From: Macrostomum hystrix | Lineage: Eukaryota; Platyhelminthes; Macrostomidae | Reading direction: 5' to 3' | Length of the DNA stretch: 64,000 nt | Assembly (NCBI GenBank): GCA_950097015.1 | Contig: CATNEN010000038.1 | Coordinates: 25,147,001 to 25,211,000, forward strand | In this document: piece after piece, positions 1 through 11,500 of the stretch | Layout: each line of letters opens with the position of its first letter | How positions within the stretch are numbered: position 1 is the stretch's first letter | The notes under the pieces: model-generated | What the model was told of the DNA's origin: nothing | The model's input: only the letters and a program-made list of their open reading frames with translations | Databases searched by the model: none | Program-made: the position numbers and the translations under genes

Positions 1-1311
1 AAATGCGGTGTTATGACATGTTGCCATGAAGTTATAACTCATAAAACAATACGAATTAGAAAAAAACTATAAAGAAAACATCTGATCTACTTCTAATAGA
101 AAAAATATAAGTGAAAGTATCTTAGTGAAAAAATTACTAAAAGTGAAAAATCTACATGAAAAAGCTACGCAGAATGTCTACAGTGTTTTATATGCTAAAA
201 GCTACTTGCATAGCTAACAACTGTGCTAAAAAAAATTATTTTTTTTTCTTCAAACACTTGTTGCAACTGTAATTTAATACTTTTTGTTTTTTTACACTTG
301 TTCTTTGCAATGCCCATTTGATAATTTACTTTTGGTTTTTGCATGCTAAGTGAGATGTTCATTCAAGCGATCTGAGACTGAATAGAAAAATTACTGTACT
401 GTTAGTCAATGGCAAACCTAACAGCTTTTTGTGCACGGTGAAGATGGCGCCACAGCAGTCTCAATAGTGAGATTAAGAGTCGCAAATGGTTGTCCAAGAG
501 TCACGACACGACTTTTGAGGTACATGCTGATCGAATCGGCTTGGAAGAGAATCGCTGCATGTCACTAGTCATAGGATTAACACCTTAGTACTCACTATCA
601 GACTAGTTAGCCATAGCCGCTGTATAGTATAGTATAGTATAGTATATATCTTTAGCCAGTTCATTTAAGTATGGAGCTTTATGGTGTCCATTAGCGTCCG
701 TACAAGGAAAACCGTTCGCAGGCTTTTCCACGGTTTTTCCACGGAATTTCCGTGTCCAACTTTAATCCAGCCAATGAGAGAGCCTCGTCCAATAATCGCT
801 GATTAGCTTGAAGGGTCCAAATCTGCCATAAATACGCGACACCTCGGCATCTTACCTCGGACCCGACTTGTGTGCATATCATCTCATCGCCAGCGCCTGT
901 GCTTAAAAAAACTCAGCAAGGACTGGAAGGTTACTGTTCGATAAGAGTCTCATTGTAGATATGCCTGGACTCAGTAACTCTCTTTGAGAGCAGGAAGGCT
1001 TCTGACTTGAGTAATTATAACATCATAGGATCTCTCTTGGACAAGAGTATCCTAACAATTTGACAAGAGACCTATTTCCGTTGAGCCCGTATTAGTAATT
1101 GAAATTACTTGACAAGTCTCACTTAGCAAGCAAAAATAATTGCTTTTTTTGGGCTAAGGTCATTAATTTCAACAACGGAACCGCTTATTACAGTTTCTTC
1201 ATGCTATTTAAAGCAAAATGTCCTGTGATTGATATTCACAACATTTAATTTACTATACGTATTATGAACGTTACTTTTATCACATGCCCTAAGTGTAGGG
1301 GTGTAGCCATT
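1..1311. other. Non-coding, no gene recognised
   Basis: AT-rich sequence with one 63-codon minus frame at 691-882 that has no recognisable motif. It is probably intronic to unc-13, because the gene must continue past position 1. Nothing else is supported. Confidence 0.5.
624..648. repeat. (TATAG)n microsatellite
   Basis: Five tandem TATAG units, seen as TATAGTATAGTATAGTATAG, followed by TATATA. Confidence 0.8.
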
Positions 1312-3082
1312 CCCACGCTCCCGTTGATGGCGCCCAATTCCCAAGCTCCCATTCATGGCGTCTAATTCCCACGCTCCCGTTGATGGCGCCCAATTCCCTA
1401 GCTCTCGTTGATGGCGTCTAATTCCAAAACTCCCGTTGATGGCGCCCAATTCCCAATTCCCAAGCTTCTTTTGACGGCGCCCAATTCCCAAGCTCCCGTT
1501 GATAGCGCCCGATTCCCAAGCTCCCGTTGATAGCGCCCAATTCCCAAGCTCCCGTTGATGGCGCCCAATTCCCGATTCCCAAGCTTCTTTTGACGGCGCC
1601 CAATTCCCAAGCTCCCGTTGATAGCGCCCAATTCCCAAGCTCCCGTTGATAGCGCCCAATTCCCAAGCTCACGTTGATAGCGCCCAATTCCCAAGCTCCC
1701 GTTGATAGCGCCCAATTCCCAAGCTCCCGTTGATAGCGCCCAATTCCCAAGCTCCCGTTGATAGCGCCCAATTCCCAATTCCCAAGCTTCTTTTGACGGC
1801 GCCCAATTCCCAAGCTTCTTTTGACGGCGCCCAATTCCCAAGCTCCCGTTGATGGCGTCTAATTCCCAAGCTCCCGTCGATGGCGCTTCAGTCCCAAGCT
1901 CCCGTTGATGGCGCTTAAGTCCCAAGCTCCCGTTGATGGCGCCCAATTCCCACGCTCCGTTGATGGCGTCTAATTCCCACGCTCTCGGTGATAGCGCCCA
2001 ATTCCCACGCTCCCAGTGATAGCGCCCTATTCCCACGCTCTCGGTGATAGCGCCCAATTCCCACGCTCTCGGTGATAGCGCCCAATTCCCACGCTCTCGG
2101 TGATAGCGCCCAATTCCCACGCTCTCGGTGATAGCGCCCAATTCCCACGCTCTCGGTGATAGCGCCCAATTCCCACGCTCTCGGTGATAGCGCCCAATTC
2201 CCACGCTCTCGGTGATAGCGCCCAATTCCCACGCTCTCGGTGATAGCGCCCAATTCCCACGCTCCCGGTGATAGCGCCCAATTCCCACGCTCTCGGTGAT
2301 AGCGCCCAATTCCCACGCTCCCAGTGATAGCGCCCAATTCCCACGCTCTCGGTGATAGCGCCCAATTCCCACGCTCCCGGTGATAGCGCCCAATTCCCAC
2401 GCTCTCGGTGATAGCGCCCAATTCCCACGCTCCGTTGATGGCGTCTAATTCCCACGCTCTCGGTGATAGCGCCCAATTCCCACGCTCTCGGTGATAGCGC
2501 CCAATTCCCACGCTCCCGGTGATAGCGCCCAATTCCCACGCTCTCGGTGATAGCGCCCAATTCCCACGCTCCCAGTGATAGCGCCCAATTCCCACGCTCT
2601 CGGTGATAGCGCCCAGTTCCCACGCTCTCGGTGATAGCGCCCAATTCCCACGCTCTCGGTGATAGCGCCCAATTCCCACGCTCTCGGTGATAGCGCCCAA
2701 TTCCCACGCTCCCGGTGATAGCGCCCAATTCCCACGCTCTCGGTGATAGCGCCCAATTCCCACGCTCTCGGTGATAGCGCCCAATTCCCACGCTCTCGGT
2801 GATAGCGCCCAATTCCCACGCTCTCGGTGATAGCGCCCAATTCCCACGCTCCCAGTGATAGCGCCCAATTCCCACGCTCTCGGTGATAGCGCCCAATTCC
2901 CACGCTCTCGGTGATAGCGCCCAATTCCCACGCTCTCGGTGATAGCGCCCAATTCCCACGCTCCCAGTGATAGCGCCCAATTCCCACGCTCCCAGTGATA
3001 GCGCCCAATTCCCACGCTCTCGGTGATAGCGCCCAATTCCCACGCTCTCGGTGATAGCGCCCAATTCCCAAGCTCCCGTTGA
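1312..3082. repeat. Minisatellite A, 28-bp unit, about 63 copies
   Basis: Unit CCCAATTCCCACGCTCTCGG plus TGATAGCG. The left third (to about 1980) mixes CTCCCGTTGATGG-type units with partial units carrying AAGCTTCTTTTGACGG. The right two thirds are nearly homogeneous CTCTCGGTGATAG units. Because 28 is not a multiple of three, all three minus frames read the same cyclic peptide, which creates several long spurious ORFs. Its position downstream of unc-13 exon 13 suggests it is also intronic. Confidence 0.95.
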
Positions 3083-5440
3083 AGACTGACTAAGAAAAGT
3101 GCTGGCTACACAACCGTTACAAATTACAATACAATAAGGCTTTTTAACGAAAAAAATGTCATGCAAAATACCAGCGCATATCCGATTATAACTTGTTCAT
3201 GCTTATTGCATGCGTTAAAATAAATTTTACAAAATATCAAGAATTCGTCATTGAGGAGAATATATATTGAAGAATTAAATACTTACCTTCATGACCTAGA
3301 ATTTTTTTAGTAAACGTGAAGTGTAAAAATGACTTATTTTTATTTCAGTAATTTTTACTTTTGCAGGTTTACAGAATTCATAGGTAACCTTTGCAAAAAA
3401 CCTGGAAAATATAACGGACTATATATACTTAGCGGCTTCAAAATCGTTGCAAGTTAAATTATGATTCAGTTCAGGTAATTTGATCTAGACTACGAAATCA
3501 AGAAGCAGATGAAGAATAGATTTGCATAGACATGACGCAAACATCTAATTAATGCGGCAAATAAGCTAGTCACATTTAATTATTAATTATTTTGTGAGCA
3601 TGACTTCTTTCTTGAATTTCGGCTGAGAAATTTTCAAACGTCAAAATGTACATCGATTTCATTTCAACCAAGTCCCAATCAAAGAAGCTGAGTGCATATT
3701 AAAATATAACTCTTTTATTTTAATAGTCCTGCGTCATTGCTTAGTTTTTGTTCTATTAATAGTTCACTCGAGACAAGGTCTAATTACTGCGCTACACAGA
3801 GCCAAGGCCTCCTAAATCAAACAGATTATAAAGCAGAAATAATTGTACGAGTAAATTATCTGTTTTGTAAAGAGCATCGAGTCTACATCATCGAACCCTT
3901 AGCCCATTGTTGAGACAGAACGGCTTAGCCGACGCAGGTGATTAATAGTGCCTAATGTCCTAATAGGAATCTATCAATAAACAAAACTAGGTTAGCCTCA
4001 GCTAGTTTACTGTCTAAATTTCTTCCAGGATATTTTTAGAATGGTTTACTTTTGTTTTACTATTTCGTCGCCATTTTTTACGCGTCAGCACCGTTACTAT
4101 AGCAGGGGAGACTTTCACCCCGAAGTTTGAGCATAAATAATGCGAGCTCTAGTGAGCTCATGGATAGACATGAGACCCGAGAGTGGACATTCGCGCTTAG
4201 CTGTTAGCAAGTCAGTGCGCAGGCTTTAATTAATGCCGACAGAAGCAGGCCGCGAGGCGCAGCCCGCACAAAGTCAGCCTCGGCCACAGGCTGTCTTGAC
4301 GTGCGCCGTTGCGGCGATCACCGCTCCTCGCTCTTGCAATCTCTCAAAGAGAACTGCTTTGTAACAATTTCCGTTCAAAACTAGCAATGACACAGGGCAT
4401 TAGTACAAAAAAGAAAGTTCCTTAACGTTCTTCGAGTGTTATTTTCATCGCAGCATTATCCCATGACAAGATAACAAAAGGATAACCACTGACATGGTGG
4501 TATGGTGGATCAATTAAAAAACCTAGAGTTATTTTATGCTTTCAAAGCGATTCAAATGAAAGAAAAAAGTCGGTAGAGTTTAGTATTGGGAAAGGACAGA
4601 TCATTTCTACGTTGCTGCAGCCTAGTAGAAGGAGCAAAGCGGAACAAATTTTGGACAAAGAAAAAAAAGTTTGTGTTTGCTGCTTCCTCGAGGGTAAATC
4701 TAAAATTTCTGCTCAGCCCCGCCCTTCACACATGAAGCTGAGCTTTCATTGTCCTGTTCTCCCCAATTCTATGGACATTGTGGCAAGGGGATTTCTGCGC
4801 AGGAGCAGCGCATTGAATTCGGTCCTATTCCCACTGGAGTCGAGATTAGTGCGGAGAAAAAAGCGAAAGAAGAAGATGAAGGTGGACTCAGGACTCAGTC
4901 GGTAGGGATCGAGGCCATTTCATTGGTAATCAGAGGCACTTTGCATGCGGGAACTTGCAATGCGGATTTTGACGGGGCCAAGCAGACGATCGGCCAGGAG
5001 GCCGCAGTCAGGAAGGGAATCAGCGCCTGTCCGATGGTAGGACTATTTTTGCAGATCGAGGACGGAATGCCCATACCGCCCTACCCATCCCCCATCGCGC
5101 GCACTTCGGGTCGACTAGGGATTAAAGTGGGATTCGGTCCGGTTGACTCAATTTTTTTTCTCATTCTCCGCCTCCTTTTTGCCCTCCGTGACTGAGTCAA
5201 CTGCTCGGGAGTGCCTCGGGAAATTGGAAACTACAGAGGGAGGGACAGAGACAGGAAAAAGCAGACAAAAAATCTACTTCGGACATCCCCCAGCGATTCT
5301 GTTCAGCCCATGCCTTTCTTTTCAACCTTAACTTGCATTCCTGTAAAAGTTCATTCGACAAGATGTTAATTTACTAAATTTGCACTTATTTGAACTGAGA
5401 TTTGCTGTTCTTACACTGGAATCATTTGGGATCATCTTAC
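3083..5440. other. Probable unc-13 intron, no exon recognised
   Basis: AT-rich to 4.1 kb, then a mixed-composition stretch (4.1-5.3 kb) with short plus frames lacking family motifs. A C1 domain (HNF and spaced Cys/His) was looked for on the minus strand and not found. Confidence 0.5.
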
Positions 5441-5531
5441 CAAATCGCTGACCATTGGTACCGTCCTCCGAGGATTTCTCACTTCTGGCACCATCTCGAT
5501 GTTGTCAAAGAAGGACCTCGTTGGACCAACC
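5441..5531 (-). CDS. unc-13: unc-13 exon 13, segment before the C1 domain
   Basis: Encodes SFFDNIEMVPEVRNPRRTVP and then MVSDL. This matches the Munc13 segment [21 protein letters not shown] that precedes the diacylglycerol-binding C1 domain. The acceptor is CAACTTATCTAG and the donor TTG/GTAAGA. It is the last unc-13 exon I can find before position 1. Confidence 0.85.
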
Positions 5532-8500
5532 CTAGATAAGTTGTCGTTGTTTTTAAACTGTTCAGTTAGTATGTTGCATAATGACCAATATAGTGAGAAT
5601 TTAACTTGGCGGGTAATAGTAGTACGAGCGTATCAGTAAAAGAAGTAGCAATAGCAATAGTTATATTTGCTCTGTTTCAGGAGAGGAAGTTCAGCCTATT
5701 CTGAACACACGGATACATACGCAGGTAGACATTGACACAGGTACATCTGCGCTGTCTTTCTCATTTTCGGGCATTGTTACACTCTCAGGGTTGGCCGGGA
5801 AGTTGCACGACAAGTCCACAAGCCTTCTCTCCGCGGCTGCGACCCAAGTAAATTTTGCCCCGCCCCGAATTCGAGTTTTGAGATTTTATAGATCGACGCA
5901 AGCAATTTGACAGCACTGCCACTCAACCTCCCCCCATTGTTAAACTGAAGTTATCATTCATATTTGTTGTCTATTTGTCAAAACGAGTTAAGTACTCGTA
6001 CATTGTAGAGAATAATAAGCCGTACCTGCGCTTATTCGTCTCATCTGTGCTACCATCAGGGTATACGCCGGTCTGAAAAGATTTTTTGTTTAAAACTCAT
6101 TAATTTTCCTGGGAAGAAACCTGCATTTCAAGATACGAGTATATAGCCTTTGTTAAGAGCTCGGAAAAAATAGTTAGATACTCGTACTCGTACGAGTATT
6201 TGCTAAGTTTTAGGAACTTGTGCAAATGATTAAGTACGTATAGGTCAAACTGCATTACTTTTTTGTTTTACGAGAGATCAAGTGTGTTTGCTGATTATAG
6301 ACGAGAATACACCTTTGGATAAAATGAGGATCTTTTGAACCTTCTGTTCAGTCTATAACCCGAAATGGCAAATTTCTGAGTCCTAAAACCAAGCGAAAGA
6401 AGTAGAATCCTTGAGTAAATATACTTATACAAAAATTACATCGATTAACGATCTATCTAGTGTACCTCATCAAACTGCCATGATCACGAAGGTGTCTCGG
6501 GGTCTTACCTAGGTCTTACCCGGGGTCTCAAATAGGGATGTGGGGGCAAAGCCTCAACATATTTATTATTATTTTTTTAGTTAGAAAACATATTTTTTAA
6601 TTTAGAAACTTTTTTAGAAATACGATTTCGTACAAGCTGAAGTATCCTTTTGAGCTTAAAATCACCAGGTTTGAACTTGCGTCTGTGTATGCTCACAACC
6701 ATGTACTTTTGATTTTTAACAATGAGTCGCACCTTGCGAGATGTTCACATTTAGAGAAATCTCAAATGACTTTTTATCCGGAAATTGATAGCGGCTCGAT
6801 AATTGGAACTCATGAGAGTTCTATGGGCAACGATAGTCACCGATTGCCATCCAAGAGGGCATTAGACTTGGCAATTTTAGGGTTGGGACAAACTCTACGC
6901 CTCACCGCTCTGCGCGTCCAACAATTGGAGCAACTGCTTCCCAATCTGCGCGCATCCGTTCTGGATTTCAGCCTCAACGGGTCCTGTACAAATAAGGCTA
7001 TGGGGAAAAATGAATCCCACCGCAGCGAGAGGAGAAATTTGACGTTGAGAGATTAGAAGGTGAATATACGAGTATGCATAAATCTATTGGCTGCGTTTGC
7101 GCTTCGCCGAGGAGAGCCTAAATTGAGTCGGCCTCGATTCTCGCATTGAAAAAGCGCACAAATTGACAAGGGGGTTTGTCTGCAAGAGGTCTGGAGAAAT
7201 AAATATTTCTAGAAAATAATACAATACCTGAAGTACTTCCTGCCTGCGATATTGTTTCGTCCATTTCGTCGTGATGTTTTTTAGAGATTCAGTACATTAG
7301 CCCATGTAAAATGAGTCTACAATTCATCTTTCGACTTTGAAGGCATCTGAGTGCAAAATATCTGATTAATATTCCCGTCCCATCGGGTAAGATGATTCTG
7401 ATTGGAAAAAAATCAAAAGCATTAATGCAGGAATGATTAGTCCCAAAGTCTGCTGATGCTAGCAGTCTAGAGCAGTACCTGCCCGCATGACAATATTTTT
7501 GCACCAGTACGCTCAAGATGAAATGATTAAAACCGTTTGATGAATTTAGAACAGCCTGATCAGCTGGACACAGGCGCAAAAACAGAAAATGATGGCCGGA
7601 ATCTTACACTAGGCCCCTGCTCAGTGTTGTCCGTTGTTGAAGCCCTAGCTAGAGGGTGTACGAGCATCCGATCCACTGGCAGGCTGGCAGCGTTGCTAAC
7701 CGGCGTCTTAGGCTTGGGAAAGTGAGTACGCACCAGGGCGGCAAATGTTCCAGGCTTCGGGGACGCCGGCGCTGATTGGACGGCGCCCGTGACAGGACGC
7801 GCCGGAACCGGTGGCGGCTGGCGCAGCTTCGCCGAGGGTGCTTCAACTTCGCTAGGCGGGTCAACCAGCGTGGACGCTTTAGTGAAACCATTTTGATGAG
7901 AAGTCAGTGACGTAGAGTGCTCACTACTCAAGGATTGTTCGACAAGAGGCTCTTGTGGATCTCTAAGTTCGCAGTCATGGGATCTCCGATCAGAATCAGG
8001 GTCTGGTTGCTCCAGTTCTGTTTTGTTTTTCCTCAGGATATCTTTGTGAGTTAGATTGTCCAAAATTTGCTGAGATTCAATTGGATTTTTACTTTCGTTC
8101 AAGCCATCGTGACTTTGGCTACTTTCAACATTAATTGAAGTCCTCTCTGGGCTGGCTTTTACTGTACTATTCGGCAAATCATGCAAACCTTTTCGATCTG
8201 ATTGCAAATCTGAATTAGTATTTCCGGCACATGCTTCGCTTTTGCAGTCTTCCTTTATCGATGTTGACAAATCTTGCTTTGAACATTGTTTGCCGTGAGC
8301 AAATCCTTCGGGCTGGCAGTGATCATCGAGCTGATCGTATCGGTACCCTGGGCAGTCTAAGAGTTGCTGTGTTTGCTCTTGACTCGCTAGTGCTTCATCA
8401 TGGTCATCAGAAGGTGTTTGATTATGAGCATGCTGGATCTTATCGTTGCAAGCTTGAGTAAAGACGACAGTGTCTCTATTTGGTAAATGGTTTTCCAATG

Positions 8501-11500
8501 CTAGTCGAGAATCCACGAATATCGAATGAGAAACTGAGAAGCGAGCCGGACTTTCCTCTTCTAGACCTGGCCTGAAATGTGTGACTTGCTCCGTCTGAAG
8601 TCCACAACAAACAGATGCGTCAGGCTTTGATTGAATATCGCTCTCAAAATTATCGTACGGAGATTCGCGATCCTTTTCCCTGAGAGAGGCAGCCAGGTGT
8701 TTCAAGCTGGCTGACAGAGACTGGAATGTGCCTGCCGAGGAAGGCCAAGCGGTTAGCAGCGAACCCACACCGCAAGCAGCCGATGCTGATGAGCTTGACG
8801 GTGAATCTGAGGTCGCCGAACCGGTTGGTGTGGCGGTGAGGCTGTCGTCAAGGATGGCAGTCTCCCGAGCGTCGTCCCATTGCGTGTCGAAAAACACTCG
8901 CACGGCGGGCTGCTGCTGCTGCTTCGGCGGCGACTCCAGGGTCATTGTCAAGGGCTGCTGCGCACTGCCACAAGTGCACTCAGCGAACTGACCAAACGGA
9001 TCCGCTGTGTCCAGCATGCTGGCTCGAGTATCGTGCTTCTGACAGCACAACTGCGCAGCGATAGGATATTGTTGCCACTGGGACGCCGGTGTTAGCTGAA
9101 ACGCGGCAGCTGTGGGAAAAAGCTCGGCTTCCAGCGAGTCCAGATCTGATCCGGAGCCATCCTCGACCAGGTCAGCCTGCTGTGGCGGCTGCTGATTCGC
9201 TTGAAAGCCACCGTTGGGTCCACACGGCAGACGCAGATGTCGCAGAGTCCATGATGCCGGAGCCGAAGGCACTGGCGACGGACAGCGCGATCGAGCCAGA
9301 TACGGATTCAGCGAGCGAAGCGATTCCGCCCGGGCGCACTCCGGACAGAAGCAGCAGGCTGTGTTGTATTGGCAGCTGCCGCGAGGTTCGTTGCCAAAGC
9401 TGCCACCGCCTGGGCCGCAGTTGCAACTGTTTTGACCAGTTGACATACTGGTCAGTGAGAACGATACTATTTCTCGTCTTAACTTTAGTTGGAACTTTAG
9501 TGTATGCTGTATACTGGATACCTGAGCAGTTCTTTAATGGTTCGTGTGTCCGGGCAGTCCTAGCGTTCGGGACTTATATTTACTGATAGATGGGGATTTT
9601 GATCCTCATTTGGAGTTAGGCCTCAACGGGCCTTGGAAGCAAGCTGATTGGCTGTCTGGCATGGGTGAGACTCTTCTATATTGCATAGTCTACTGACGAG
9701 GGACGAGGGAAACTCGGATGGTAAAAAAGGAATGAAGAGAAACAATGTTAGCAATGCGAAGCTCAAATCGGAAGTCCTTATTATACAGTTGTAGCTTGCA
9801 TTTGCATTTGCAATGTGGGTAATACATTTGAGTTTGTCATTTTTGGCTTTGAAACGGAAACATTTTTTGCCTAGTAAAATTTGAGGGATGATGAACGGTC
9901 TAAAATATGGATCCGCGATTTCAGAAATGGAATGATTCACTTCCGGGATGTAGCTCGCACCGTTTGTGTAACGAAAACTGGTGATGACGTTGCATTTTCA
10001 TGATTGTAGTATTATTCTGAAAACTTATGTTTTAAGCTAAAAATTGACTCCATCTAAAGATGTGTATTCTTCGAATATAAGACAGGATTGACAGACAGAT
10101 TGACAGAAATGACACCTGGCCTTAGTTGTGCAAGATTAGCATCCAGTGGCACTACCGAAGCTATTGACTTCGTAGCGTGATACCCATCAAATTTCCACCC
10201 CTGCAGGTACAGCTGGCTGAACTGTAACTGCACTAGTTAATCAAATGTCTACAGTCTAACTTTTAATTTGAAAGAAGAGAACAAAAAAAATTGTTGACAT
10301 AGATGTGACTAAAAGATAATTCCGTCACTAAAAACTGGAAGACAAAGTTTGGGATAAAAAACGGTCTCATTTCTCGGCTAATCCTCTATTTGCATATTGT
10401 TTCCTAGCATATTAGTCTACTTATTTCAGTTCACCTGTCATTCTATCCCTCAGTAGTTAAGTTTTACGCGATTGTAAGGAAAAAAGATAGTGTATGGAAC
10501 TGAATCAGCAAAATAACTATTTTGAAACACTGGTAGCGACTAAAATGGACACCTGTTCAACAAAGAGATCAAAAATATTAAACAGGTATCGAGTGCAATA
10601 AATACCTGTTAGATACAGGCGTCCAGTACAGTGAACACCTGTTCGACACAGGTATCGAGTACAAGAAACGCCTGTTCGACACATGTATCGGGTACTACTC
10701 CTGCGAGAGAGAGACAGGTATCGCATTGGGCACCAACGAGATATTTCATGTCACCGACTAAAACATGTGTACTCACTCGGGCAGACAGGTGGGTACTATC
10801 ATGTCAATCATTTGCCTAGACTCACAAAGAGACACATTAGCCACAACTGTTGAATCAGGGGAAGTAAAAAGCAAGCAAAAATGAGAGTGGAAAACGAGTT
10901 GCCTGAAAAATAGAAAAGCCATTAGTCTAGAAGGACACTAAAATACTGCCTTGCACAGTTGCAGGAACTTACACGGAGATGTAATGCGATGTAATGCATT
11001 GAAGTTTGCAGGCAGAGGAGAGAGAAAGACATGGGTAAGCTAGAAAATATAGACTAGAGGCAGTAGGGTTACCTGAAAGAATTGATAAGAAACATTGCGG
11101 GCACAGCTCGCACATACTCAGTGAATGAGGTAGCTGGCAAAGTATATGCGGCACTAAGGCGAGTTCGCGCTATTGATTATAGAGGCCTGTTGCTCCTTTT
11201 CTGAAGAAGAGAAAAAAACGACCGATAGAGGCCTAGAGAGAGAGAGACAGACTACATGCTGGCGGGAAAGAAAAATCATCATCCATAGAACGAGAGGCCC
11301 TGGCAACAATAATGTAATGATCGAGCGGCCACGTAAACGGGCAAAGATTTTTTCATGAACAAAGGTGCATCAATAATACGTATTGCCGATTCGAAGTTTT
11401 AAATTATTGGGTTTTTAGTAAAACAATTAAGTTTAGGATTTGGAAAACTCACAGCACTTAGTTGATTGCAGATCTTTTCCACTGCGAGTTGCCATCTGAG

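Noticed and set aside
691-882. 63-codon minus ORF
   Set aside because: Contains no motif I recognise; may be chance in a mixed-composition stretch.
1204-3166. Overlapping minus ORFs up to 379 codons
   Set aside because: Translations of 28-bp minisatellite A; frame-independent repeats with no start context or splice support.
3294-3302. Possible 9-nt unc-13 microexon (GTCATGAAG) with a perfect GTAAGT donor
   Set aside because: Phase-compatible with exon 13 and flanked by AG and GTAAGT, but too short to support without transcript data.
4612-5331. Three overlapping plus-strand ORFs (62-148 codons)
   Set aside because: No recognisable domain, Lys/Pro-rich low complexity, in the inferred unc-13 intron.
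5990-6200. Recurring TACGAGTA/TACTCGTA palindromic motif in non-coding DNA
   Set aside because: Seen roughly ten times in the window, close to the expected frequency for a 7-mer on both strands.
6685-7056. 123-codon plus-strand ORF
   Set aside because: No family motif, no splice or promoter context; it falls inside the inferred unc-13 intron.
7219-7255. Possible short minus-strand exon ending CAG/GTATTG
   Set aside because: The phase does not connect exon 11 or 7608-9446 to exon 13, and there is no clear acceptor.
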